A stretch of 64,000 bases of DNA from positions 53,174 to 117,173 of the forward strand of contig MPNW01000558.1 of the NCBI GenBank assembly GCA_011800805.1. Direction: 5' to 3'. Below the pieces are notes generated by a model. That model searched no databases and had not been told where the DNA came from. It saw only the letters and a program-made list of their open reading frames with translations. Of the stretch, positions 44,301-55,823 are shown one piece after another (the stretch's first letter is position 1; each line of letters opens with the position of its first letter). The translations under genes were made by a program, and so were the position numbers. Source of the DNA: Hirudo medicinalis (lineage: Eukaryota; Annelida; Clitellata; Hirudinida; Hirudinidae).

Positions 44301-47300
44301 TCCTTTGGTAATTTCAACCAACGTCGAGTTGCTTTTCTGATGGCGACGTCAGCAGCATTCAAAGATTTGATGCTGATCTTTTCAAAGCTTAAATGGTAGA
44401 CAAGACTAGGTATGAGATGAGTTCTGAGGATGTAGAGCCGCTGATGTGGTTTCAGAGGGGCACGTGAAATGGAATGTAAGTCATTTTTGAATTTTTCAAG
44501 CTATTGTTGAGTATTTCAATCTGGCTCCAATTTCAACACCCAGGTATTTGTAGGTTTCATTAATATTTAAAGCTTTGATTTCCCCATCCCTCAAACTGAG
44601 GTAAGGCTCCGGGTTAACAATCCATAATCTCCTTGCGATGTTAATTTCAGTGTGCATCCATGCCCACTTGTTTGGGTTCATCACCAATCCCACCTTTTCC
44701 ATTGCTCCTTCAAGTTGCATCAATCTATTATTATTATTATTATTATTTATTCATTCAACACAACTGCAATGGCTGGAAAGTCAATGATGCCAGGTCTCAA
44801 CAAGAGTCCACAGGCAACAAAAACAACAATAATTTCAACTTAAATCTAAGAAGTAAAGTCGAAGCAAAAAAATTCTGTCATTCTTGTTTAACTGAAATTT
44901 CAATGTTATCCCAGAATCTTTCTAAGTATGTGAGCTGTTCCATTTAGTGCAATCTTCTGCACCTCACACTGACTCGGTTTTCCTGGTATCATCTCCAACT
45001 CTTTCCTGCAGTTTTCTTCAATCGTTCCCAGTGCCCCACGATAACTGGTGTTGTTGTGGTGTTGTTTTTACTTCAACCTTCCACATTCTGCTGACCTCAA
45101 TTTGCAAATCTTTATATTTAAGAATTTTTTTAATAACATTTTGGTCGTCAGGTATGGAAATTTCAATGAGCAAGCAATACTTTTCTTTTCCAAGAATATG
45201 ATATCTGGTCTATTAGCAGGAATTGTTCTGTCTGTGAGTACTCCTTGGTCCCACATGAGAGTGATGTCATCGATACTCACCACAGGCTCAGGTTTATTTA
45301 AATAATATTTCTCAGTTACTGGAGCATCGAAACTTTTACATATTTTCCAATGGATATAAGCAGCAACTTTATTGTGTCTTTCAGTATATTCTGTTGGAGC
45401 AAGCATCTGACATCCAGCAATTATGTGTCCTATATGTTCCTCCAATCTATGGCACAATCTGCATGTGCTGCTCACATCTTGCTTCAATATGTGTTTTTGG
45501 TAATGTCTTGTTTTGAATACTTGATCCTGCGCCGCTATGATTAAACTCTCTGTCTCCCCTTTCAATCCACTGCGATTGAGCCACGAAACTGACATTTCTT
45601 TACTAATTCCTGCCTTTTCCATATTCCTCAGAAACTGTCCATGTAGGGGCTTTCTTTTAATTTCTTCCAATTTTTCCACTTGCATCCTTTTTGTTAATTC
45701 ATCGGTCATTTTCATTCCATTATTCTTCTTCAGCATGTATTTATTTTGAATTTTGCTTGCTTCTTTCAAGAGTGAGTATTTTTTCTTGAGACTGTCGTTC
45801 AGTTTTACTATTTGGATTAACCTACTATTTTCTGATTCGATGTATTCTGATAGTCCCAGTACAGCCTGCTGATACACTGACCAAACCTCAAGTACCCCTC
45901 TACCCATGCGTGCCTTGGGAATCCCAGCTCCTACTGCATTCAGAACAATCTGCATGGCAAGTACAAAGAGAGATGGAGAAATGGCGATGGCTATGCCGAC
46001 CTGCAGAGGAATCCAGCCTGTGGTGCATTCTTTCGTGAAAAAACGCATAACAAATCCATTGAAGTATTTTTGAAGCACTTCAATTACTAGTCTAGGAACA
46101 TGGTGAGCCGCTAGCGTTTTCCGAAGGAGTTGATGAGGCACCGATCCGTAGGCATCGGCTAGATTGAGCCAAACGACCTTGTAAGCTGAGTTGGTTTCTT
46201 TTTGCGTTTTGAATCGCCTCCAATATCATCCTTCATGGTGGTATGCTCTATACAACCCGACACTCCTGGGATTCCTCCTTTTTGAACTGAAGTGTCAATG
46301 TACCTGTTCGTTGTCATGAACTCAGTGAGCCTTGCGGACCAACATGAGAAATAGATTTTCCCTTCCACATTCAACAACGAGATTGGTCGAAACTGATTCA
46401 GGCACTTGGATTCTGTTTCCTTAGGGATATATACGCCCTCAGCTATTTTCCATTTGCCATCAACTGTGGAAGTGGTCCAGGCTGTTACTATTTTGGTATG
46501 GAGCAGTTTGAGGGTTCTTGGACATCTTTTATACAGCAGATATGGGACTCCGTTGGGGGCCGGGCGCGGAGCGGTTCCTTGCTTTTTTTACAATTCTTCT
46601 GACCTCCTCAATCGAAGGGGCTGCTGTGCTGAATGGACACGTAGGCAGAGGTGCCTCAGAAATCCCAGCTCTTTCTGGATGAGGACTGTTGCGGAGAGCG
46701 TCGGTGTATGTCCTGGTGAGGCAAGCCTCTAACTCTGCTTGACCAATGGTTAGAGTTCCTGACTTTGGGGGTTCGAGCAAAGACCTCCCATATCGATATG
46801 GGTCTCTGAAAAATTCCTGTCTTGCTCGTCTTCTCTCATATGTCTTTTGTCTGGCCTTTTCTGCTTTGCGAAGAATGTTGATTCTCCTTTTTACCTCTTT
46901 CCAATAGACCGAAAGACCAACTCTTTCCACCTCTCCTGACCTTTTCCACTGACTACGGAGGGCTTTCTTTTCAATCTTCAACTTTCTCAGCTCGAGTTGC
47001 CGTCTGGATTCTTTGGGCTTTGTGGGACGCCTGCTCTCGACACTCCCAAACTTCTCCAAACATGAAGTCGGAGAAGGTCTTCATGGTGCTTTCTTTTTTC
47101 ATCACTTTTTGAGACCCTTGACGAGAGTGCCATCCAGTTCTTGCCATACTTGCATATCTTTGCTCAGGGGAAACTTGATCCTTTGTCTGACTGGGTCTGA
47201 TGCCATAAGAGAAACTCGAACCAACATGGGACTGTGGTTTGCCTCCGGCCCGGTATCGTTCGGCGTTTTATGTGTCGGCTCTTGCGCGACAGGACGCTGT

Positions 47301-48808
47301 TTCTCCAGGCAACCCATCTTTGTCTGGTGGATCTTCAGTCCTTTACTTGACACGCATACTTTCCCACAAATACACTTGTTGTTTGGCGCGCCATTATCCA
47401 AGGCAGTCCAAAAATCTGTGGTCATTGTTATAAGCCGGTCAAAATCCATGAGTTCGGTGATGGGTTCATCATTCTCCCTCTCCTTTCGGTAGGAACCCTG
47501 AGGGCATGTTTTCATTGTTGTAGTCGTAACAGAATTTTGTCGCACCCGGATTGCTAGCCCATGGGCTGTAGATATATATATATATATATATAGATATAGA
47601 TATATATATAGATATAGATATATGCATATATATAGATATTTAAAAAAATATTTTGCTCAATGCTTCAAAATAATTTTCAGACTAGTTTGGATATTCTTCT
47701 CGTTCTTCACAACAGCACATCTTCTTGCCAATTATTTGGCGGTGACTTGCATCGTTATAGAAATTTTCAACCAGTCACGACTGCACATTGTTGCAGCACA
47801 ATTTTTTAGTTCGGGTTCATGCCCCACTGTTAAAGAGACAAATTATGCTGAGCCTGTGTTACTAGGTGAATTAATGAACTTTGGCAAGAGATTGTAGAAA
47901 TTGCAACGTTGTGGTTTTTCTTCTTACAGATTCGAAGCGACTCTTTACAATTAATTTGGGATGCTCACTTGAAAAAAACATGAAAAGGTACTTTCCATTG
48001 GTTATGTGGTCATTTTTAATTGAAAGTCAGTTTCAGTTTTTCCATTGTAGAGCTGGTAGTTATCACGTAGAGGTTATCAACATCAAAACGTACTTAATCG
48101 GTCTTGACCCTCAACAAAGTAAGGTTCAAATTTGTCCTGATTGTTGAAGTTCATAAGTTATTTAAGGTCTTAAATTGAAAATTTAGGCGCTATCAACATA
48201 AACCTTTGCAGTGATTCATCATTTACTGATCAACTGAGGAGCTGCTTCCACGCAGAACTCATTGAATTTTGTTTCAAGAATTCAACGAAGGTTCGATTTT
48301 CAACTTTCAATTCAACTGAGGATTTTGTTGGGCATCTGCAATATATTTCTGAAATTTGCAGGATTCAAAATGTGTTTTTGTAGATTGGCTGGTTGTTTGT
48401 TTTTTTTTAATTTTCATCTTATTGTTGAATAATGTTTTGAAATGGATTATTAGATGTATGTGCCTTGAAGCGCTGCAAACGAGAACTTAATGGGGATGTT
48501 TCAGCTAATAATTTTTTAATATTGCAGAGTTCTAGGCTCCAGCAGAAGCTTCAAAGTCAAGATTTGACTATCAGCCATTTAATTTCTTTGGTGTCCCAGG
48601 GTTGGTTTCAATTAATGTTTTTGATGTCTTAAAGGATAATGTAAAGTTTGTAAATATAAGCACAAATTCAGGTCGTATCAGGGAAATGCTTGCAGAATCA
48701 GAAAAAATTGTGGATGCAAGTTGGAATCGTTTTCTGGATGCAGCTCTAAATGCAGGGTGGAAATTATCTCCAAACTTATTGGGAGCTGATGAATGGAGGA
48801 TCAAATAA
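41323..48808 (+). CDS. RUSF1: RUS family (DUF647) member 1
   Basis: Fifteen exons fit in phase: 41323-41484, 41559-41636, 41699-41813, 41878-41923, 41991-42023, 42746-42851, 42945-43046, 43292-43362, 47681-47865, 47930-47987, 48051-48118, 48187-48290, 48362-48391, 48528-48555 and 48672-48808. Diagnostic blocks of the Root-UVB-sensitive family: FLPQGYPDSVSGDYLEYQVW, SLATQAVLKGVGVGDESAT, DGTGMLGRIAFAWFKG, LFADVLNDVAIFLDILAP, VAGGATRAAITQHQARRNNM, ADVAAKDGSQ, ETLVNLMGLLCSLLLIPLIS, TTAHLLANYLAVTCIVIE and the ending FLDAALNAGWKLSP...ADEWRIK. Hydrophobic segments suggest a membrane protein; the molecular role of animal RUSF1 (human C16orf58) is poorly known. Intron 8 is 4.3 kb because of nested retrotransposons, yet the flanking splice phases match (AC|A). 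Alternative starts: ATG 41323 or ATG 41350 (MAEGTISES). Confidence 0.9.
43967..44725 (-). mobile_element. R2-like element A, RT thumb and downstream part
   Basis: Beginning next to the AAT tail of element B: LMQLEGAMEKVGLVMNPNKW, INETYKYLGVEIGARLKYS, SRAPLKPHQRLYILRTHLIP, AIRKATRRWLKLPKDTPNAF and LGGLGIFQLRKWIPGIRTRY. This is the sequence expected just after the RT catalytic box of an R2-like protein. The catalytic [FY]xDD box itself is missing between here and PKARMGRGVL at 45890. The element trails off near 43967 without an endonuclease, so it is truncated at this end too. Confidence 0.68.
44726..45889 (-). mobile_element. 5-prime-truncated RLE-type element B, nested in A
   Basis: The frame continues from element A as VWSVYQQAVLGLSEYIESEN, then LHGQFLRNMEKAG, LNRSGLKGETESLIIAAQDQ, a CCHC knuckle (CRLCHRLEEHIGHIIAGC: C-x2-C-x8-H-x4-C) and RPDIIFLEKKS...C, the RPD...K core of the restriction-like endonuclease. 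One frameshift later come PVIVG and KIALNGTAHILRKILG. The unit ends with AAT repeats (44726-44748, read on minus), a microsatellite tail as in other LINEs here. Element A resumes directly after it with thumb sequence, so B appears inserted into A. Confidence 0.65.
45890..47545 (-). mobile_element. R2-like (RLE-type) non-LTR element A, 5-prime and RT part
   Basis: On minus, a C2H2-like finger (CICGKVCVSSKGLKIHQTKM) is followed by a Lys/Arg-rich linker (47059-46529) ending RRIVKKARNRSAPGPQ, the start of the RT domain. Next are QFRPISLLNVEGKIYFSCWS (motif 2), a frame change, then VVWLNLADAYGSVPHQLL (motif A, D.AYGSVPH) and IPLQVGIAIAISPSLFVLAM (motif B region), ending PKARMGRGVL near 45890. The N-terminal finger plus this RT type is characteristic of R2/NeSL-like elements with a restriction-like endonuclease. 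Frameshifts and stops show it is inactive. Lies in RUSF1 intron 8, opposite strand. Confidence 0.72.
47571..47640. repeat. (TA)n/(GATATA)n microsatellite
   Basis: ATATAT and GATATA units next to the 5-prime end of element A and just before RUSF1 exon 9. Confidence 0.85.
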
Positions 48809-50204
48809 TTTTATGACATCACATTTTATTTATTATTGATCTGATCAATGAGGTGGATGAAAAAAAGCTGCTTTGAGTTGAACGTATGCTTTTTCTTGGT
48901 TGATGAATTAAGGGTTCAAATTACTCATTTATTTAAAGGTATGTAAAAGTAATTGAGTTATGTTATTGCAACTAAACTAGTTTGCAGTTATAAAAATTCT
49001 GTTAGGTCTCATAAACCTGTCCTTGGTCTTCTCTGTAGTGGACCTTCACTCTCCTGAAGTCAGCCACTGTAAACTTGTCAACTTTCTTGTATGTCGTAGT
49101 TACTAAAATATGACGATTTGGACTCTATACTGCTTTGTAACATTTTAAACCAAAACACCATTTGTAATTGCGCACTAGCATGAAGGCAGGTTGCAGTAGT
49201 GCTGATAGTGGTTTGTTTATTTAACTGTGAANCTATTTGCTTTAGATTTTGTAATAAGGGGCATATTTTGATGTAATTTTTAATTTTTGAAGTTGTTCGA
49301 TTTGATTTAATTAAACGCTTTCAATTTTAATAAGGAAAAAATATTAGATTTTAGATTTGAGAATATGCATTTCAAGCTTTCAAATTATAACCAGAAAATG
49401 AGAATGTTATCTGCTTGCTGACTCGTTTGGTTCCATCAGCATTTAGTGGACTAGGCATTTCTTTATTATATCTTATTAGTGGGACTGGATATGATTTTGT
49501 TTTTTCCTCTTTCAGCAGTTCTTTTGTAATTTCCCATGCTATGGTTAAAATAAATTTAAAATAAAAATAGCTAATTTAAAAAATTAATTTTCAAATAAAA
49601 ATATTTTTATGCAAATATGCCGTTGTGTGACCAATTTACTGAAAAAACGAATCAATTCAAAGATTCAAATTCAAGATTTGATTTTTTGCAACCAACCCCA
49701 GTTTAAAATGTCGCAACCAACCACGGAGTCAATTGACTTTTTGATTTAAAATTTCTTTGATCGTATTAATTTGCAATAAAACAACTAGATGCATTTTTCA
49801 AGTTAGGTTTCAGATCCAATTTATGACAACAATAAATATTAAATTAAATCAAAATAGTTCGATAAGTTAAGAAAGTTATCAAAACATAAGTATTTACTTT
49901 TTATTGCCGAGTACAAAAAAATCGTCTGCCGAAACAAATTTTAAACTTCCATCAAACGAATTAGTTTGTTTAGACATAAAAACAATTATGTACAAGTTAG
50001 GCCACTTTATTTTACGCTAAATGTTTATTAATCATCTACATACTCTGTTGCATTTAACCCCGGGCTCCCCTACCTCAGCTTTATGCAAGGGACTTTAATA
50101 AAATAAACAAATTCAGCCTAGGTTCGCTCACCTTTTCTGAAATTATTTCTCAATGACTGGGGTTTGCATTAACATTATATTACATTAAAATAAACAAATT
50201 ATAC
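48809..50204. other. Non-coding, downstream of RUSF1
   Basis: No gene seen in 1.4 kb of AT-rich sequence. It probably includes the RUSF1 untranslated tail. An N at 49232. Confidence 0.4.
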
Positions 50205-50330
50205 TGCAGGGAAGCGAGCGCTTGGTGCTTGCCGCGGATGGTTCACATCCACTGCACGGACGTGCAGAAATGGTGGCGTATGGCATCGTTCATGCTACCC
50301 TTGCAAAGAGTATCGCAATGTCCTGATCGT
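50205..50330 (+). repeat. tRNA-like SINE head candidate
   Basis: GGAAGCGAGCGCTTGGTGCT followed by GGATGGTTCACATCC resembles Pol III A and B boxes at tRNA-like spacing. CTGCACGGACGTGCAG (perfect 7-bp inverted repeat) follows. GC content is well above the surroundings. Confidence 0.35.
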
Positions 50331-50419
50331 AGTAGGTTTTCAAACTGATATGCGGAATCAAGGTAGTCCGCAAGAACCTAAAACTGAGCACCACCTATGA
50401 AAACCCGATGCAACACCGC

Positions 50420-50925
50420 TGGGTCTAAATTATAGAAATTGTACCATTCCCAGTAATAAAAGTTTATCAACCATGACCTGGATCTCTGCCAGGGAGTTAT
50501 TTCGCCCCTCCCCCCAAAAAAATTCAGCAGCAGCCTCCCCAGCGGCTGCACCCCCATTAGGTGCATGCCTCCAAGCAACCAGGAAACTAAATTCCAATTG
50601 TTGTGGCCTCAGAGCGTTGATTGGTACATTTGCATCTGCTGTTTGTGTCTAATGTCAGACTCATCGAGTTTCAAAAGGAACAACACTGATTCCAGGGGAT
50701 GTTATGTATCAACGTCCAATAAAAGGCCAGACTTCTGCAAGACAGATCTTTGATCGTAAGAAATCCTTGCTTCTTGGACTCTGCCTTGTTTCTCATTGTC
50801 TAAGTTACTATGAGCTCCTCAAATTTATTCATGCTCTCCAGCTTGTTGCTTTTGTGGTCGTTTTTATAAATAAAGAATGTGGATAATCATCTCACCTTCC
50901 GTCGTAATACTGGGTTAGCTATTAT
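50420..50925 (+). repeat. Dispersed repeat, copy B
   Basis: Matches the reverse complement of 35275-35740 over most of its length, including the AATAAAG before CTTCCGTCGTAATACTGGGT. A minus-oriented flank (AAATAACTCCCT, TTTTTTTGGGGGG) is also shared, so both loci contain the same composite unit in opposite orientation. Confidence 0.65.
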
Positions 50926-51409
50926 ATATCATTTATAATGTATCATTATTGCTATGTTGTTGTCATTTTTATTTATAAATTAACCTCCGCTGCTCACATG
51001 CAAAAATGTCAAAACGCAAAGAAGCGAATGAAAGAAATTTCATGATGAGGTGGATGAGCAAGAAAATCCAAATGGATTCTGCAAGCTCTTTAATTTTTGT
51101 TTGACCTATGGACGATAAAGATGTTTCCGAGAGTGCACCTAAAATGAAAAATGACAAATGTGACGGTGATGTTGCTGATGGTGTTGATCTGGAATCAGGC
51201 AGTGACTGTGGTCAGCTGATCGAATGAAGCTTCAATATTAGACACTAAATGCACGAAGCTTTTGTTTAAAGGGCATACTTTATGTTCGTAACTCAAATAG
51301 CACATACGAGTCTTTGGCAATGGTGTCAATTAGAGCATCCTGTGATTCCTGGTCGGTTCTACAGCTTTGTCCAATTAATGGCCATACCTATCCAAAACAA
51401 GTGTAACAG
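50926..51409. other. Unassigned spacer
   Basis: No gene. It may hold the 3-prime end of the hAT element that follows. Confidence 0.35.
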
Positions 51410-52660
51410 GTATACTAGAAGCCAATGGAGAGGATATTCAGGCCATTCAACGAGTCAGGATAGTTGCCTTGACAATCTTCGCAGTTAAAAAAAACTCTTT
51501 TTTCAAGGTTTTGCAGATGCTTGTGTCTTTCCTTGTGTCTGAAGGGCATAATTAGAAAAAGCTCTTTCGACATAAGCCAGGGATGCAATGGCGACAGATT
51601 GGGATGGTGACAGATTGAGACTGCTTGCTGCATTTCGTGAATTGGAGTCCATTGTTGCCATCATAATTCTTGGCGACCTGTATATAGCTTTGGAGCTCTG
51701 GCTGTGTTTCTGCCTTGGTATCTGTGAATGCCTTTGTATTTTCAAGAAGGATTTTAAACTCCTTTATTGGTCTTGATAAGTCTCCCTTCTCTGGAATCTT
51801 TTTCTGCAAGGCTAATCTTTCTTCAATGAATTTGATAGGCTGCCTCGGGCATTTAGCATTTTAAGGTCAATACTGTTCATGATCTCAAGTAGGATCCAAT
51901 AATGTAGAGGCCGCAGTAATTTGGATCGTCAGGCTCCAAAAATGGTGAAGACCTTCTCTTAACAAACTTTATACTTTCTGTTTTTTGGATCGGATTCTGG
52001 CAACTTGGATAATGTGACCAAGAGAGTGAAAACAAAAGGAATCGCATTTGGCAAACGTAATTGTGTCCAAACTAGTCCATTAATGTTGCGCCCATTAATG
52101 GTCTAAGGACATTTTAAAGATTTTCGAGGTCTTCCCATTCTGTGATTGAAAGGAGCTCTTTCTTGTGGTTTCTATAGAGGTTTTCCAAATCCTCCTGGCA
52201 ACTTACAACTATGATCTATCCGTTCCAAGATCTTCTTGAAAAAACGATTTCAAGTGCGGATGTTGGAGCTAAGTCACAAACATTAACTTGTTTTCTTGTG
52301 CATCTGAATAAAACAAAATGTCTTGCTTTTTCTTTCACTTTAAAGTTTTCTTCAGAACATCATCCACTGCTGGTTGATCTACCTTCGGTTTCGTCGCAGA
52401 TATTAATTGATTACAATTTCTCGCGCTTTCTTTTCATGTGGTTCAAAAGATTTGTTCCTTCCTTTTATTTCTAGATTGCAACCCTCAACAATGCAAGTTG
52501 AAACCTCCTTCACAGCATCATGTAATACTTGAAATACTTCCAAACTGGATGACTAATCTTGCGACCACTACCTGGATTAAGCGTGATATCACTACAAGCA
52601 ACAAAACATATACAAAACTTTCTTCTCAACATGCTTGCGCTTTGATTTTTGGTTCATTAC
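51410..52660 (-). mobile_element. Decayed hAT transposase with BED finger
   Basis: On minus, from 52660: a BED-like finger (SHPVWKYFKYY, with a following Cys-x4-Cys-like TCIVEGC in another frame), a long decayed middle, then ILLEIMNSIDLKMLNARGSL, AIASLAYVERAFSNYAL and KHLQNLEKRVFFNCEDC. The last two match the hAT dimerisation tail (ERxFS, then a short basic helix). Stops and shifts throughout. No inverted ends identified. Confidence 0.6.
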
Positions 52661-53158
52661 AGCAACATGTTACATGTTCATAAAAATTAAAAAAATCAAA
52701 TCAAACACGGCTATTAATAATAACATTACTAATAACTACTAACTAACTGTTAGCATGTACCACTACTACAGTTGGCTTCCTGTATTACTAAAGCTTCGTA
52801 CCAAACTGATTCACAAATTTATTAAATAACTCTGTACAAAACTCGATTATTGAATAGAAACGATTTTAGCGCAATAAACAATGAAGGGCAACACGTAACT
52901 CACCGCTCACAAAGTATAAAATTCGTGAACACAGATTGAATAAAAACGATTTTAAGAAATTAATGCGATTAAAGCTCATTTTAGATTAATTGGTCGTAAT
53001 ACTGTTTCATTGATGATTCATCCTCTATTCAATAATACTGAACGAAAGTGTCAAGGAGATAGAAACTGAAAAGCTACAGTCCAGAGCAACAAATACGATT
53101 GAATAGAAAAACGTGCCGTAAATGCATGGAAATATCAACGAATGACTGGAAAATGGTC

Positions 53159-55787
53159 TCAGATGAGGTTCATGTTAAGCAATGGTGTCGAGGAATACAT
53201 GGCTTTCTTCGTGTACATCGGCTTCATCTTTGGAGTCCCTGATTTCAGGAAGCCAAATGATGGCGAATTCTTTGGTTCGAGAGCTGAATTGATTCACATA
53301 TTAATTTATTGTTATTAATACTAATTATTAATAAAACAAAGGTTTTTTTACAAATATTTAACGTAAATGCATATTTTAAATTGATCCTTTTATTAAAGCT
53401 AAGCTAAACAGTAAATATAACTCTTTAACATTTGAATAGCAAGCCCTAATTTATTAGTTACTAAATTAATTACAATTTAGAGTTGCTAACCTGTTATGGA
53501 TGTCTGGGAACTGTCAGAATCCGTGCTCCTCTGGCTGAAGTTGCTTCCAGTTGCCAGCACTAAGTCTCTGCGTCGAGAGAGGTGGTCGAACAAAGTGAGG
53601 CATTCGGGACCGAAGATTTCTGCGGTTTTTTCGATGAGGAATTGAACGAGCAGGTTCATCTTGGCAATGTCGTTGTACTGCTCAAGGGAGGTGCAAGACG
53701 AAGAATTGTGGATGCTGGATATGTTCGGCATGGAGCAGGGACTGGCATGTTCTCCCTGCCAGAGAAGACACTGACTGATGCAGACGGCGATGTTGTAAGG
53801 GGTCATGAGGTTCAGTTCTGAGTACTGAGCCACGCTGTTAAGGACACAGAGTAGGTGTTTTAGGAGAAGCAAGTGACTCTGAGGCAGGTAATACACGAGT
53901 CTGAAAGGAGTTAAGGTCTGAATTATTAACCTAAAAAATTAATTCGCGTTAGATAATGCATGCATATTTATCTAAATTAATATTGAAGTAGAATCATCTC
54001 ATTGGTTTGTAACACATCCATGAATGTGAGTTTGAATCACAAACAAACGAAACAATCAGCAACTTTTGAACAAGAAAAAACTTCAAGACCTTTTAATATT
54101 TTCTACCAAAAGTTCTTTGTTCGACGTGCTGGTCGTCCTCACCCAATCGGAATAAAGTGCTGAAGTTAATAAACAATCTGGCATTGACCTCAGGAATTCC
54201 TATAAAGATTGAGAATTTATTTTGAATATTGTAATTAAAATAATGACAGTAATGATAATAATTTAATAATAATAATAATTTCATAATAATAATAATGATA
54301 ATAAGTAATAGTAATAATAACAACTATAATATTAATAATAATAATATTAAAAATAATCATAAAAATGTAATATAATTGTAATAATAACAACCTTGAGAAG
54401 GGATGCCATGTCATGTATGTGAACGTCTTCAAGTGCCGAATCATCTCCCGAGTCCAACTGACACCTGATGCTCCTCACCGAAGGACTTGCACATCTCCTG
54501 AATATGCCAGTGCACGTCGGCCCATTCACGTATATTTCTCCCATTATCGTCTGCAAATTATCGTCGACATTGTAATTGTTTTAATAAGTTGGAGAATTTA
54601 ATAAAGTGTTTGTTTAATTGTTAAGCCAAAGAAAACATGGATTGAGAATGAGTAAGTTGTTTTGATCCTGCATTTGTGTCATTCCTAAACTTGATATTGC
54701 AATGGAATATTGAAATCAATAAATTTCAATGGAGGATTTCTAAAGAAATAAATTATTTGCAGACATTTTTTTGTCGAAATTAATTTTTGCATTTGAAATA
54801 TTTCCAAAGTTAATAACAACGCGAATAGAAATATAATAAATTTACCAATCACGATAATGTAATATTATTTCACCCACCATAAGAGCTGGGCACAGATGGT
54901 TGTGTTCAAATATTTCACTCAAATCCCTGCCAAACAATCTCCCAATTGAGCTTCCTTTTGACAGCATCCTTTTGAGGAGTGCCATTTTGTTCTTCGGAGT
55001 GGTTCGTTCACCTGCATTTAACGACACCGTATTTTACAACAAAACTAACCAATTACCAACAACAATAATAATTAACTAACAGTAATAGTAGTTAATTAAA
55101 GTAATAATCGAACAAGAGCAACATTAATGAATGAACAACATCAAGATTTAGTCATCGAGAACAATAATAATTACCACAGTTAATTATTAATTAAGAATTG
55201 CAATTAATTTATGGCAAAAATAATTGATTAATTATCCACAATAACATTAATTAAACTTAATAAATTAATTTAACCTCAAACAAATTATTCTATAGTAAAC
55301 TTCAAAAGAGGATTCAGTCTAGAATTTGTGAGGCACGAACGAAATTTTGAGAAAGGAATATCCATCATCAGCATGAATTTGTTTGCTCTTGTGGGTAACT
55401 CACATTCATGATGATGAAGCGATGAAATATTTCATGTGCTTCCAATTGAAAGTCAACCACTAACAAAAGCCACACATCATTAACCAATTTGCATATCGAC
55501 TCCACCCATTCACTATTTTAATAAGCGCAGAATGTTGATTCACTGTTTTGAATGTTGAAAATGATTTAACGTTCAATTCACCTGATGCTTTGGCTTTCAT
55601 TTTTGCTATCAACAGGAGTTTTATTTCTGGCAGGAAGTCCACCAGGGAGGAGTACTTGCTGCCCCTCAGCAACTCGGTGTAAATTGAAAATGGACTCTCG
55701 AAATCTGAGGGTCAATTTTCAACTTAACGTGGAATCAGGGCAACATGTTTTACATTTGAGCAATTATTACTGATAACGATACAATCA

Positions 55788-55823
<36 letters not shown>

